Assembly: GCA_036346225.1 (NCBI GenBank)
Contig: JARFIW010001186.1
Span: 1,251,501-1,315,500, forward strand
Direction: 5' to 3'
DNA from: Platerodrilus igneus
Taxonomy: Eukaryota; Arthropoda; Insecta; Coleoptera; Lycidae
Length of the DNA stretch: 64,000 bases
A program made the translations under genes and the position numbers. Every line of letters starts with the position of its first letter. Position 1 is the stretch's first letter. Shown here one piece after another: positions 1 to 10,090 of the stretch. A model generated the notes under the pieces. The model searched no databases. It worked only from the letters and a program-made list of their open reading frames with translations, and was not told the DNA's origin.

Positions 1-195
1 TATCTAATATGTTTGTTTAATGGTTGGGATCAGCTGGTATTTTGAGCGTCGCGTCCTGACTATATCTGACATAAGTCAAAAAACTTGACCCTATCAAATA
101 TGATTGACAAAAATGCCAAACGTAATTAAAAGTTATGTTGATATTTGGTTATGTACATGATTTAGATTTGTGTAAATTTCGAATTGTCGTCACCA

Positions 196-268
196 GTCTC
201 GGTGGCGTAATTGGAAAACGCGTGGGCTGCGAAAGCCTACGATACAGGTTCAAATCCTGTCCGGGACC
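196..268 (+). tRNA. tRNA-like gene or tRNA pseudogene
   Basis: A cloverleaf can be drawn. A 7-bp acceptor stem pairs 196-202 with 261-267 (one G-T wobble), a D arm lies near 205-222, an anticodon stem at 223-227/235-239, and a 5-bp T stem at 244-248/256-260 encloses TTCAAAT. Both internal RNA polymerase III boxes are good: A box TGGCGTAATTGG at 203-214 and B box GGTTCAAATCC at 247-257. The anticodon loop reads TGCGAAA, so position 33 is G instead of the near-universal T. The CGA anticodon would suggest Ser, yet the long variable arm of serine tRNAs is missing. It is probably a decayed tRNA or a tRNA-derived sequence; a functional isotype is not claimed. Confidence 0.5.
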
Positions 269-269
269 A

Positions 270-346
270 TATATTTTCAATTGCTAACTCGATTTAAATT
301 GATTATTTGGGCTTTGATAAAAGTTATTATTTCATCTTATTAATAC
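270..346 (-). repeat. LTR 5'-end fragment, same family as the LTR at 3880-6613
   Basis: Read on the minus strand from the AT tract, this starts with TGTATTAATAAGATGAAATA and matches the terminal ~75 bp of the minus-strand LTR ending at 6613. It resembles the starts of the LTRs of elements D and E (TG followed by TTAATAAGG-like sequence). It runs up to the tRNA-like sequence and stops, so it is a truncated LTR end. Confidence 0.5.
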
Positions 347-386
347 ATATATATATATATATATTATATATATATATATATATATT
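347..386. repeat. (AT)n microsatellite
   Basis: A 40-bp AT dinucleotide run. An LTR-type end abuts it on the left and a TG-initiated LTR begins at 389 on the right. Confidence 0.9.
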
Positions 387-388
387 AC

Positions 389-1718
389 TGTGTACGGGTA
401 AGCGTAAACATGTGTAAATAGGACAAGCATTTACTTATTTGGGGACCCGGTATGTAAAAATCAATAATTTATTTTATTAAGCTTCAGTATAGTTAGATTG
501 GAATAAAATTACATATTATTAATGTAGGTTTAATTTGTATACGTTAATAAGCAACGTACATTTATTTAATATCATAAACTAAAGCAATCGTAGAAAGCTA
601 CAAGTTTAAGATGGCAAACAGGTTAAAACGTTCAAGGATTTTAAGGAACACAAGCATAAGGTAGATAAATAATTCTTGCTAAAGCTAGAAAACGTTTAGA
701 AAACAATTTGAAGTATTGTGGTAACGGAAAGACACAAGGTTAACAATAACAGACGACTATTTCAAAAACAGATCGATAAAATTAGGCGACAGAGAATCTT
801 TACTATGAAACAGAGTAAGATGAAAAATTAACAGATGGGTAAATGACAAACATTTTTAAGCGCGTGTCAGACGAGTATATTTTAAATACCAATAAGCAGG
901 ACAAAGATGCAACATGTTTTTTGAACAGTATCGATTTTTCAAGGCGCACGTATATGAAGGGAGAATTAACAGCAAACAACATAGTAATAGTGGGACAATA
1001 AGAAAAACAGAATACATGTGGTAGACAAAGATATCAAAAGAGTGGAAATAACGTCAATAACTTAGGTAGGAAATTAAGACAAAGATAGGAAAGGTTGTTA
1101 TGAAAGCATGACTGCGATAACAGTATAGACGCGCACATCAGAGGCGTAATTGGATTTGTTTGGGGGTAATAGCAGACTACAGATTTTAAGGAAAACTTAA
1201 ACGGTTGAAGTTTTACAGAACTTTTCGTGGTAAAACAATATTAGAGTGGATGAATTCTAGGTTTTGAAAGTTCGTTGTATGTTTGTACGGATTGAATTTG
1301 TGGAATTATTGTGGCAGTTGACAACATTTTATAGAATATGTAATGAAATTACGGGCAACGTGAGTGGGACTAAGACAATATATAAGCACTACCGGAGGTA
1401 GATTCGCTCTCTTATTTTTCGATTATTTTAAATAAAAATATGAAATCTAGAGGAGCATAAAATCACGGGGATTTTAGACTGATGTTTTACTATTGAGCAG
1501 AAATATGAAATGTTTTAACTTGAATATTAATTGTAAATATGGAGATTTTTGAGAATTTATTATTTGTGTTGGTAGAATAAAAGGGCTGTATGTTTTTGTA
1601 AAAAGATTTTTTATTTTTTCTTTAATTACAAAGGTATTGAAAGAATGAGTTGTGGTGGGTATCCCGGGGGACGCAGTGAGCAGAGCTAGCCGTGGCTACT
1701 GTCCAAAGAACCACTGCA
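389..1718 (+). mobile_element. Candidate solo LTR (1330 bp) bounded by AT tracts
   Basis: The segment starts TGTGTACGGG and ends ACCACTGCA, giving the TG...CA ends of LTRs, and lies exactly between two (AT)n tracts that would be its target duplications. A TATA-like box TATATAAG lies at about 1379. It is followed by an initiator-like GATTCGCTCTCTTA near 1401 that recurs in the minus-strand LTR at 1832-3218. AATAAA-like polyadenylation signals occur near 1430 and 1575. No internal coding region follows, so this is interpreted as a solo LTR. There is no second LTR to compare, so the call rests on ends, flanks and promoter resemblance. Confidence 0.5.
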
Positions 1719-1753
<35 letters not shown>

Positions 1754-1831
1754 CACTTCAGTAACAGGTAGTAACAAATAACATCCCAAAAATAACTAAC
1801 AACCTTTTATTATATATATATATATATATAT
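1719..1831. repeat. Two (AT)n microsatellites with a short spacer
   Basis: AT runs at about 1719-1752 and 1809-1831 enclose ~56 bp of unassigned sequence. The first follows the CA end of the LTR at 1718; the second touches TTGCTGTG, the inverted end of the next LTR. Confidence 0.85.
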
Positions 1832-3216
1832 TGCTGTGAAACCTACAAAAAGGCCTCACCAGAGTAAAAAAGGATATTCGAACTTCTCGAATTTGGCACC
1901 AAGATTTGCTGTGATTCTTGCCCTGTTGAATCTCTTCTGATAATCGCCTCTTTACTCTTTCCGACTCGGCTGATCACCTAGTTAAAACTTTCATCCTCAT
2001 TCATAAAAAAAACAAACACATTCCTACCACAAACATCAACGTTAACTCTATTTACATCAATATTCATAATACATTAAAATTTCAAAATTAAATTTCAGCA
2101 TAAATTTCAGTATCATAAAATTTCAAGATTAAATTTGTTATCATTTTAATTTGCATCCAGAATTAAAGTCCTTGTAGGATGCCTACTAATTAATTTAACA
2201 ATATTTGCAGACCTGAGTCCGAATACAAAGGGAGCATCTCCCACCCCTTTACGTTAATCAAACAGGTTAGTCTAATTGAGCTCAAAGACAGACCCAAATT
2301 TTCATCATAATCAAGAACAAAAACTGATAAATACTCCTTTCTACTTAAACAAAAAAATTTCACCTTAAAATTAAAAATTTGTTGTTTGTACAAATTCACT
2401 ACTGTCCATTTTTTAGCAAACAAATTATAAAGTTATTCAACACACACCAAAACATCAAAAATCGAACAACAAAGCATAAGTTACCTGAAAGTTAATGCAC
2501 TCGTGGCTCCAATGTACATCGTCCTTTGTTAATCACACCATTCCAACTGGGTTATGTTTACGGCTTCTGATTCTGAACGCAATTAAAATTTTCTACACCA
2601 CCATTCATCTAAAGTTGTTTCAGGGCTTCTCAGGACTCATCTAAGTATATCAAAATCTTGTTTTGTGGATCCAATCACGATTACGCATAACATTTAATTA
2701 TTAACACCCCCGAAAAATAGCAAAGAAATTCATACTTCTTTCACGCTATACCCCAAAACTGCCTACTTTTGTTTATTCATTTATCGTTACTAATTTCGAA
2801 AATTGGTACAGTAATACTCGCAAATATAACTAGACTTTATTACCTTGTATCTTCTTTTCTAAGTGCACTAATGCATAGTAACTTGTATCGTAGCACGTAA
2901 AGAGCAAACTATTTTAAAGTATTCAATAATCACAAAATATAAGAGCAAACTGTTTCAAGTATTAAATCAAAATCGAAAATCTAAGAGAGCGAAACTGCTA
3001 TAAACACGGGTTTATATAATAGCGCGCCTGCATGTCGGTTTTGTCCCGCGACGGCCAGTTTTCAGAATTTCGCATACTATGTTCCCTTTTCGACAGTCCG
3101 GCACAGCGATTCTATTAAATTTGCACACGCGTCAGTTGAAAATCTAAGAAATTTTTCACACGGCACGCAACGTCTGAGAATTACTAATTAATTTTCTACC
3201 CTGGTCTAAATTTGAG

Positions 3217-3218
<2 letters not shown>
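1832..3218 (-). mobile_element. Candidate solo LTR, minus strand
   Basis: Bounded by (AT)n tracts on both sides. On the minus strand its 3' end reads ...TTTCACAGCA at 1832. A TATA-like TATTATATAAACC lies around 3010-3025, followed by AGTTTCGCTCTCTTAG, which matches the start-site region of the LTR at 389-1718. Length (~1.39 kb) and layout are close to that LTR, suggesting two related copies in opposite orientation. The 5' end at about 3218 lacks a clear TG, so that boundary is approximate. Small open frames inside are not recognised as genes. Confidence 0.45.
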
Positions 3219-3266
<48 letters not shown>

Positions 3267-3843
3267 TTAAGCGCCAATAACTTCCATGATTCAAACTTTT
3301 ATATACGCCTCGCAAATACTAGAATATAAGTAAAAATATCCTTCTAAAAAAAATTTAAATACACTATTTACAATTATTTTTTACACTACTCTAAGAAACA
3401 AATTTTAGACACATGGGAATTACTTATCAAGGAATCCCTAGTTAAATATTTTCACTTAAAATACTATTTACACAAGTTACTTTCAATTTACACTCCATGC
3501 AAATAATCAGTTCTGACGAAAACCACCCGATTTAATACCCCAGCTTACATACCATGTTAAACATGCTGATTATTTAATATGCTTATTCTCCTCTATATAA
3601 TCATAAATTCTTTATGTGAGTTTCAACTACAAATGAAATTATACAATCTTTTGTTATTAAATATAAACAAAAATTATGTTAGAATATTTCTCTATGAATT
3701 AAACAAAATTATATTTAGAATAAGATCTTCCAGTTAGTAAATATGAATGGAATTTTCTTTTGAAACAATGTTACGTTCTCGGTTTATACAAATTAAATCT
3801 GTGTCACACGTTATAATATGACTTTCTATGACCTCTAATCACA

Positions 3844-3879
<36 letters not shown>
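3219..3879. repeat. (AT)n tracts flanking an unassigned 580-bp block
   Basis: AT runs at 3219-3265 and 3844-3879. The block between has a motif AAGCGCCAATAACTTCCATG near 3268-3290. This resembles the GGCGCC-containing sequence just upstream of the polypurine tracts of elements D and E, so it may be a scrap of a related element's 3' internal region. Nothing coding is recognised. Confidence 0.5.
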
Positions 3880-3881
<2 letters not shown>

Positions 3882-4659
3882 CTATCGCCACCCAATTTTT
3901 ACGTTCAATTACCTGTTGATCGCCTTGACTGTGTGCCTCTAAAATATCTAAAATAATTTTAAAATTAACACAAATAAATTTATGCCTCGACTAGCTCAGT
4001 TATTCCCTGCACAGAGTGAACGACGATATAATAACAAAAATTATTTACCCCCTTACTTCTAACACTTAATGTACATGAATAAGATAAACGGAATGTGTCG
4101 AAATTTGTATAGTAAGCTAAGAAATATATACAATTTCTAACTGTACGACCTTCGTACTGTCATATGCTATGTAAGAACCTTTCAATCAAAATTAAAATAA
4201 ATATTGAATTTGTGTATTACCATAATTTATAACCCCTTTTAAGCAAGTAAAGCCAGCAAAAAAATTATGTATTATATTGAATGTTTGGTTAAACGTTCAA
4301 TGAACCTTTCCCTTTCTTTTACCGTATTTTCTACGTATCACCAAATTGATGACTCTTTACACAATTTATCTAAGTACATGTAGGTTTCAAATATTCAAAA
4401 TAAAACTTATGCTATTAATTGAAAATTTAATTCTAACCTGGTATTCTTCCGATTGATTCCCATGGGAGTTTTCTTTTTCAAATCAGTTACTAGTATAGTG
4501 GTTGTTGACTTGCAGCTCTGCGTGCACCCCAATGCTTCAAACTGTTTCTCTGCAGCTTAACGAGTGGCTTCGAATGAACGTGTTGCTTAGAGCTTTACTT
4601 GTAATCTCAACGTCTTAATTTATAATTTTTCCACTTATTGTATTTAGTACTTAGAGGTA

Positions 4660-4806
4660 TTAAAGTATTAGTATTGGAGTATTGCTTTGAGTTTTACTTC
4701 CGTGCTTAATTGGAGCATTGAAGTATTGTTTTGAGTTGTATTTTCGTACTTACTTGGAGTATTGATTTATTGTTTTGAGTTTTACCTCCGTGCTTAATTG
4801 GAGCCC
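4660..4806. repeat. Tandem repeat inside the LTR
   Basis: About two and a half diverged units of ~60 bp built around TTTTGAGTTTTACCTCCGTG and TTAATTGGAGCATTGAAGTA. The related LTRs of element D carry short direct repeats at a comparable place. Confidence 0.7.
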
Positions 4807-5717
4807 TAAATAATGAATTGTAAAGATTTCGTTTATTACTAATTAATTTTAGACTTACGTTTTAAGCAAACGGCAAATTTTTATACACTCGTATGTTTAG
4901 ACGCGCACTTATACTGTTTTCTTCACTTAAAATTTTAATTAATGTGACTTTCACGTATAATTTTTAATATTAACTTCACTAAGTTGATATCTACGTAATA
5001 CTTTTGTTACAACTGGTACAGTTCGCGCTTCGGTTATGGAATGAATATTTGTTATCAGTTTTGATGCATTATATAGACAAGTCGTCTCACGTGCTGTTAT
5101 ATGTTGACCGCCCGCTATCTTGTTATTCGGCCATGGCAGAGGGATGCACTACGCTATCATGCAGCCGGTTGGGTTTTACTTCGAGTTGCTTACTTTATGC
5201 ATTGCTCAGACGCTTGAAAAATCACGTAGACAATAAGCTATATAATATGAATTTCGTTGGCCAATGGTACTTTGTATCTTTTAACATCACGTAGTTGTAG
5301 TTTTGTACAGGGACTTTTAAATATTAACCTTTAATTCTGCACGTACAAAACTTATGGTTCCATATTTTGTTTACCTACGTTGGGTTTCCTTTAAATGTGG
5401 CGATTTACATTTCAAACATCACGTAGGCTTTCGCCTTAATATTTATATCTTATTGCGTTATGAAATACGCTTGTTAATCAAAAGTTTGATTATGCGTTTT
5501 ATTGACTTCCATTCCTCACGCAATGCGTCGAGTTTAAAAGAGATTTGTTTAACGTTTAAGCATGCCTAATTTGTATTTATATGAAGTTTATGAATGCTTT
5601 AGATGTTTCTAAAATAAATTGAGTTGCGCCCAGAATTATTTCTTTTACTAATTGTGGTTCAGCTATTACAAAATGAGCTTTCGTGTGATTTTTACTTTGT
5701 CGCTTCAGAATGTTTTA

Positions 5718-6355
5718 TTTATTTATTTATCGTCTTTATTTATCTAAACTAACATATACAAAGTGGATGAGAAAAACATACAAAATCGTGCAGGCGAAGT
5801 TCAGTCACAGACTGTTCTTCCACTTAACCTGAAGTAACATTATAGTAACAGACAGCAAGCATCAAACGTAACAAGCAGCAGCTCACCGTTAACTGAATTT
5901 AAGTGTTCATACTTTCTCTACCCAGTACTGAATAAGTAAATAAATGAAATAAGCGTAAGATCATTGTAGGTTAATCAGATATTTTTTGTAGAATCTCTTG
6001 AAACTGTATACTGATTTATTCTTTAGAGAAGCATCAATAGAATTGTATAACGCAACTGCCGAATAATGGAACGATCTTTGGTAGAAGGTGGACGAGTGAC
6101 GCTCAACATGCAATAGATCGAGTGATCGTAAGTTAATACAGTGGTAATAACGACGCGGTTTTACTAAAGACTTTATATATTCTGGTGTTGTGGGCGAGGC
6201 TACAGCGCGATGTGTATAAACTGCAAGGTGTAATTTATGCCTGTTAGCCATATTCAGCCAATCTGATTCTCGCAAAAAATTAGAAATATGGTCATACTTT
6301 CGTAAACCGTAAAAATGTTTAGAAATGTATTGAATGACTTCCAAAATTATTTATT
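5718..6355 (-). pseudogene. 5'-truncated CR1/Jockey-type LINE, C-terminal part of the reverse transcriptase ORF
   Basis: An open frame at 5961-6344 (minus, 127 aa) has the conserved C-terminal tail of Jockey/CR1-superfamily ORF2 proteins. Visible motifs are LRKYDHISNFL and WLNMANRHKLHL, then a Y-rich SFHYSAVALYNSI region and SFKRFYKKYL at the end. The reverse transcriptase core and endonuclease are missing, as expected for a 5'-truncated retrotransposed copy. On the minus strand the 3' end runs through ~240 bp of untranslated sequence to an ATAAATAAATAAATAAAA-type tail near 5725-5745. The same LTR sequence (around AATGAGCTTT) continues on both sides, so the insertion is nested in the minus-strand LTR. 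Confidence 0.75.
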
Positions 6356-6611
6356 TTGATTAATGTTTTTAATTTATTGCAGAATGAGCTTTTTTTGATT
6401 AATTCTGGTTAGTTGTTGATTTTATTCTAAGTGATCGGAATTTATTTTTTGCATAATGACCAATTATGTACCTTTTATGATTTAAATGTTTGGTTTTCTT
6501 TATTTTTATAATGTTCACATGAAGTATACTTCCCCTATTACTAGCTCGATTTGAAATGATCATTTGGGCTTTACTTAAAAAGTCTAAGTTATTATTTCAT
6601 CTTATTAATTT

Positions 6612-6613
<2 letters not shown>

Positions 6614-6656
<43 letters not shown>
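6614..6656. repeat. (AT)n microsatellite
   Basis: A 43-bp AT run touching the start of the minus-strand LTR at 6613. Confidence 0.9.
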
Positions 6657-6658
<2 letters not shown>

Positions 6659-6737
6659 TTCTCTTGGTTTGTGTTAGTTTATAACTCACTAAACTTATTC
6701 TTTTTTTATAATTATAATTTTGCTTATGAAAAAGACA

Positions 6738-7420
6738 GTAGAGCCGGATCACCTTAGTGTCGACTGTTGACAATACCTACAATGTGAGGTAAAGCAACAC
6801 AAAGGCACAATTATAATTATTATGGTTCCGGGTTGGGACCGTGTCATTTTATAAATTAAAGTCGACGTTTCGCCCACTTTTGTAAGGGGCTTCAAGTGGG
6901 CGAAACGTCGACTTTAATTTATAAAATGACACGGTCCCAACCCGGAACCATAAATAATTATAATGACTCCGGCCGTGAAAGCCTCCGACAATATCACAAA
7001 GGCACAAACTGTGAACTAGGTGAAGCTGTACTACACATAATGTGTAAGTGTTTATTATTACAACGTTAATACTTTTGACCTGATGAGCACCAATAAAAGC
7101 AAAACGCGTTGACAGAATGCATGTGTAGCTTATTTTGAGTAACTTGCCAATAAATTTTCTTGATTAACATTAATTTATGAGCCAGATCTTCTCCGTGCCG
7201 AATGTTGCCAATATTTACGATGTCAGGTAAAACAACAAACATGAAGACTATAACTGTAAGCTATCTGTTGCTGCACTTTCCATAATTTTTCGGTGTTTAA
7301 TATTACAACTTTGCTACTTTTATCTTGAGGAACCCGATAAGGGGCGAAATGTATGAACAGGTGTCCGTGTAACTTATTGTAAGTTTCATCTTGTAATCAA
7401 ATCCTAAAGTAAACAGACAT
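6738..7420 (+). repeat. Tandem dimer of a ~240-nt unit with hammerhead-ribozyme-like motifs
   Basis: Unit 1 (about 6738-7180, excluding an insertion at 6811-7007) and unit 2 (about 7181-7420) share several landmarks. These are GCC(G/A)GATC near the start, GTTG(A/C)CAATA, GTNAGGTAAA(G/A)CAACA, and TATTACAAC...TACTTTT just before the motif. Each then has a hammerhead-like core: CTGATGAG...AAAACGCG at 7079-7113 in unit 1, and CTTGAGGA-CCC-loop-GGGG-CGAAATG at 7323-7350 in unit 2. Both cores are degenerate: unit 1 has lost the G of GAAA, unit 2 has an altered CTGANGA. Hammerheads of this kind are known in Penelope-like elements and in retrozymes. Assignment here is inference from motif and tandem layout. 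Confidence 0.45.
6811..6994. mobile_element. 184-bp fold-back insertion with 13-bp target-site duplication
   Basis: Two perfect inverted arms of 59 nt (6821-6879 and 6894-6952) surround a 14-nt loop. The insertion is bracketed by CACAAAGGCACAA at 6798-6810 and again at 6995-7007. Its right end continues past the arm with GACTCCGGCCGTGAAAGCC. The minus strand reads GAAGCCCCTTACAAAAGTGG followed by GCGAAACGTCGAC, a stem-loop plus GAAAC arrangement like the 3' half of a hammerhead. The structure looks like a retrotransposed 3' end whose 5' part was inverted, perhaps of a Penelope-like element. Confidence 0.8.
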
Positions 7421-7570
7421 GGTGATACAGAAGTAAGTTGTTATGTAAACAAAAACTTTCTTAAATATTCAGTTTTTTTAGAGAGAACGTTCTGTATATT
7501 ATTCGCAATTCAGAAAGCTGTTGAAATTTGATATTTCTCTATGCATAACTATTGTTATACATAATTCGAC

Positions 7571-7845
7571 TATAGTTCATTCGTTTTAACTTTAGGATGA
7601 CGTCAAATGAAATAATAAAGCGTTTGCAAAAGTATGCAAATGAATACCTAGAATTGCGCCTGAAAGATACTGTCATTTAACATAATAAAGGTTGGCAGTT
7701 TTGTACGGTGTTACCACCAATTCCTTTTGCCAATGAAAACAATCGTATATCTTTTATTAAATACAGTAGAATTTAAACTAACATTGGCAATGTATCATTT
7801 CATACAGTTGTGACGTCATCCTAAAGTTAAATCGAATGGATTATA
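7571..7845. mobile_element. MITE with 35-bp terminal inverted repeats, TA-flanked
   Basis: The left end (7571-7605) and right end (7811-7845) are inverted repeats of 35 bp with 3 mismatches. The inner part, TTTAACTTTAGGATGACGTC, is identical in both. The outermost bases are TA on both sides, as expected for a Tc1/mariner-type TA duplication. The 205-bp interior has no coding capacity. Confidence 0.75.
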
Positions 7846-8525
7846 CCTATTTAATAACACTAAATAAATGCAGTATGTTACGTTCGTCGTCAAAAATTAA
7901 TAATTTCAAGAACAAAAATATTCACCTGCATTATTTCATAAAGCAAGGACCGTAAGTATTGAGGTTGACACATTTTTAAAATAAAATTCCCGTATGAATA
8001 AGGTAAAAACTCTTCCTTTATATTTCCATCGTAAAGTCTGTATTGCTCATGGTCTGTCAAGTATGTCATTAAAATATCGCAACCGAAATTCTATGAACCC
8101 TCTTTTCTTATACTTATATTTAGCCGTGAGAATGGAAAACAGTGAATCACTGCGAAGAGTAACATTTCCAAGAATTAGTTTCTAAACTACCTCGTCCACG
8201 AAAATAACAGTGAAGAATCAAAATTCTAACGAAGTATTAAACATCACGAGGGTCCAACAAGATAATCGAATTTCAGTTGATCTCAAATTATTGATCAGTA
8301 AGTTGGTCTAGGTCCAGGGTACGAAATAGTAGTTTTTTAACCGCGGTCTTGTCGATATTTTGGGTTGTACCGTAATTAAGCACCTTAATATAAAAGGAAT
8401 TTATTGATTGCGTGTTAACAATATACAGAAGGTATCCTTCTGTTGTACCAATATTTGTAGGGAGTTACAACATAGTACCTCGTTAGCGTAACCATTATAG
8501 ACTTACAGACCTCCACATCCAACTA

Positions 8526-9242
8526 CGAGGCTTGTTCAATTGAAACCCATCTTTGGTCAGGTTAGCCTTGGAAACAATTGTAATCACTCAACTGACGTTT
8601 TGCAACGTTAGTGGTGTTTGTAAATTTTCCACTGGTCAGTTTCTCTCGTATATATTTGACAGCGATTTTAAGTATTATGACTTTGAAATGACGTTTGTTG
8701 TTAACAATCTGACCAAATGTGATCAGCGTGCGGTCATTCAATTTCTGCGTGCTGAAGGTTTGCAATCATTGGAAATTCATACACGAATGCAAGCAGTGTA
8801 TGCAAACGCATGTTTTGCGTATCCAACTGTCGAGGAATGGTGTCGAAAATTTAAGAATGGGCGCGAAGGGACGAATGATAAGCCGCGACCAGGTGCAATG
8901 TGGACTGCGTCAACAGACAGGAATATGGCATGTGTGGAAAGCCTGATTAAAGAAAATCGTCGAGTTTCAATCAGAATAATTTCAGAAAATGTTGATGTAA
9001 GTATCGGATTTGTTCATAGCATCGTACACAAACTAGGCTACAGCAAAGTTTGTGCGCAATGGGTTCTTCGCCTTTTGTCAGAGAACCAAAAAACTTGCAA
9101 ATGGGCTTATCTTTGCAACACCTCACGGAATACAGACAAAATGGTAACGATTTTCTCTCGTCAATAATTGTTGGCGACGAATCTTGGTGTCATTATTTTG
9201 AACCATCCAGTAAGCTGCCATCGATGCAATGGAAACACGCAC
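8526..9242 (+). mobile_element. Mariner-family transposon, 3'-truncated, nested in the LTR
   Basis: The uninterrupted 3' LTR reads ATCCAACTACTTCCCGAAT, while the 5' LTR breaks after ATCCAACTAC. The insertion sits beside TA at 8524-8525 and starts CGAGGCTTGTTCAATTGAAA, typical of a mariner terminal inverted repeat. LTR homology resumes at about 9243. No right-hand inverted repeat is present. Confidence 0.75.
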
Positions 9243-9253
9243 TTTCTGAATAA
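8688..9253 (+). pseudogene. Mariner transposase fragment
   Basis: The most natural start is ATG 8688, giving MTFVVNNLTKCDQRAVIQFL. The N-terminal paired helix-turn-helix region is clear: AVIQFLRAEG, EIHTRMQAVY, PTVEEWCRKFKNGRE, then DKPRPGAMWTASTDRN and a second helix pair, RVSIRIISENVDVSIGFVHS. The frame stops at 9167. The family continues in another frame (from about 9090) with QNGNDFLSSIIVGDESWCHY, whose D is the first catalytic residue of the DD(34)D triad, then SMQWKH. Sequence ends there, so the second and third catalytic aspartates are missing. Frameshifted, about half length, and inactive. Transposases of this family cut and paste DNA at TA sites. Confidence 0.9.
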
Positions 9254-10090
9254 ATTTGAATGCACATGACAGAGACGTATTAACTACTCTTCGAAAGTGC
9301 ACATCTTAAAGAAGTATACTTTGATCACAAATAATACCGATGTTAGCCTAGATTTTTATGGATGGTTTTCTTCCCTAATTAAATTTTAACATTTTGACAT
9401 TTCAGAATGATCTTTGGCAAGTAGTGATGCATTTAAACTGTATGATGTTGTATATGCTTTGTATATTGTTTTGCATTTCGTATGTAGATTAATAGCACTA
9501 TGCTAAAAATATTTTGATACAATTATTTTACGAATCGTTTAATAGTATAGAGTACATATTTTATTTAGGACTAAAATCAACCAGGATCTCACAGGTTCCA
9601 ATAAGGAAATTTTGAATGTTATGTAAACAATTGTTCGTCTAGCTAGTATTTTTATTCTTGAAATTGTGAACCACACTTACATGCTTGAAGTCATTTTTTT
9701 AAAAAATAGAAGTGCATCACAGTCCTGTACGTTATTGTAGGGTGTTTCAACGATTTACTCTTTAATTTTGTTCAATCATAAAGCAACAAACATTTTAGTA
9801 AAATCACAGTTCCATAAATATTACGTTTGGATTCAATCGACTATTTATCGAATAATATTAATTTTAATTTAAAGAACTTTATTTACTGGTAAGGCATTTG
9901 AGAAGCTTAAGGTGGCATTTTCGAATCCCTTAACGACTTCTGTATTTAAATTCATTTGAACCACGACATATCGAGAGCTAGCTAGGCACTGTAATTCAGT
10001 TACAGTTATTGTTACAAGCTCTTTTGTTTTTTTTTACCTGTAATAAACTGGCGTCTTACTTGTGAACTTTTTGTTTTCCGATTTTTGAGT

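Larger units (their letters stand above)
3880..6613 (-). mobile_element. LTR copy (family related to elements D/E), minus strand, with a nested LINE tail
   Basis: Read on the minus strand it begins TGAAATTAATAAGATGAAAT beside the AT tract at 6614 and ends GGGTGGCGATAGCA beside the AT tract at 3879. Stretches match the LTR of element D: the CACTGAGCTAGTCGAGGCA-like region (about 3983-4010), TTTTTGCTGGCTTTA (about 4250) and a GTTCAACGAA-like block (about 4295). A LINE 3' end at about 5718-6355 interrupts it. Removing that leaves roughly 2.1 kb. Short open frames (for example 5004-5294 and 5354-5569) look like chance ORFs in LTR sequence. Confidence 0.55.
7876..10047 (+). repeat. 5' LTR of element A
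   Basis: Begins TGTTACGTTCG and matches the 3' LTR over most of its length: TATTCACCTGCATTATTTCA, GATCACAAATAATACCGATR and CATATCGAGAGCTAGC-type landmarks occur in both. It ends around CCTGTAATAAA; TGGCGTCTTACTTG, a plausible primer-binding site, follows. Without the ~717-bp mariner fragment it is ~1.45 kb. It lacks a ~65-bp and a ~240-bp segment that the 3' LTR has. Confidence 0.75.

Noticed and set aside
196..386. tRNA-like sequence plus following 75 bp and (AT)n read as a tRNA-headed SINE with AT tail
   Set aside because: The 75-bp part matches the terminal end of the minus-strand LTR at 6613 and LTR starts of elements D/E, so it is an LTR end next to a tRNA-like sequence, not a SINE body.
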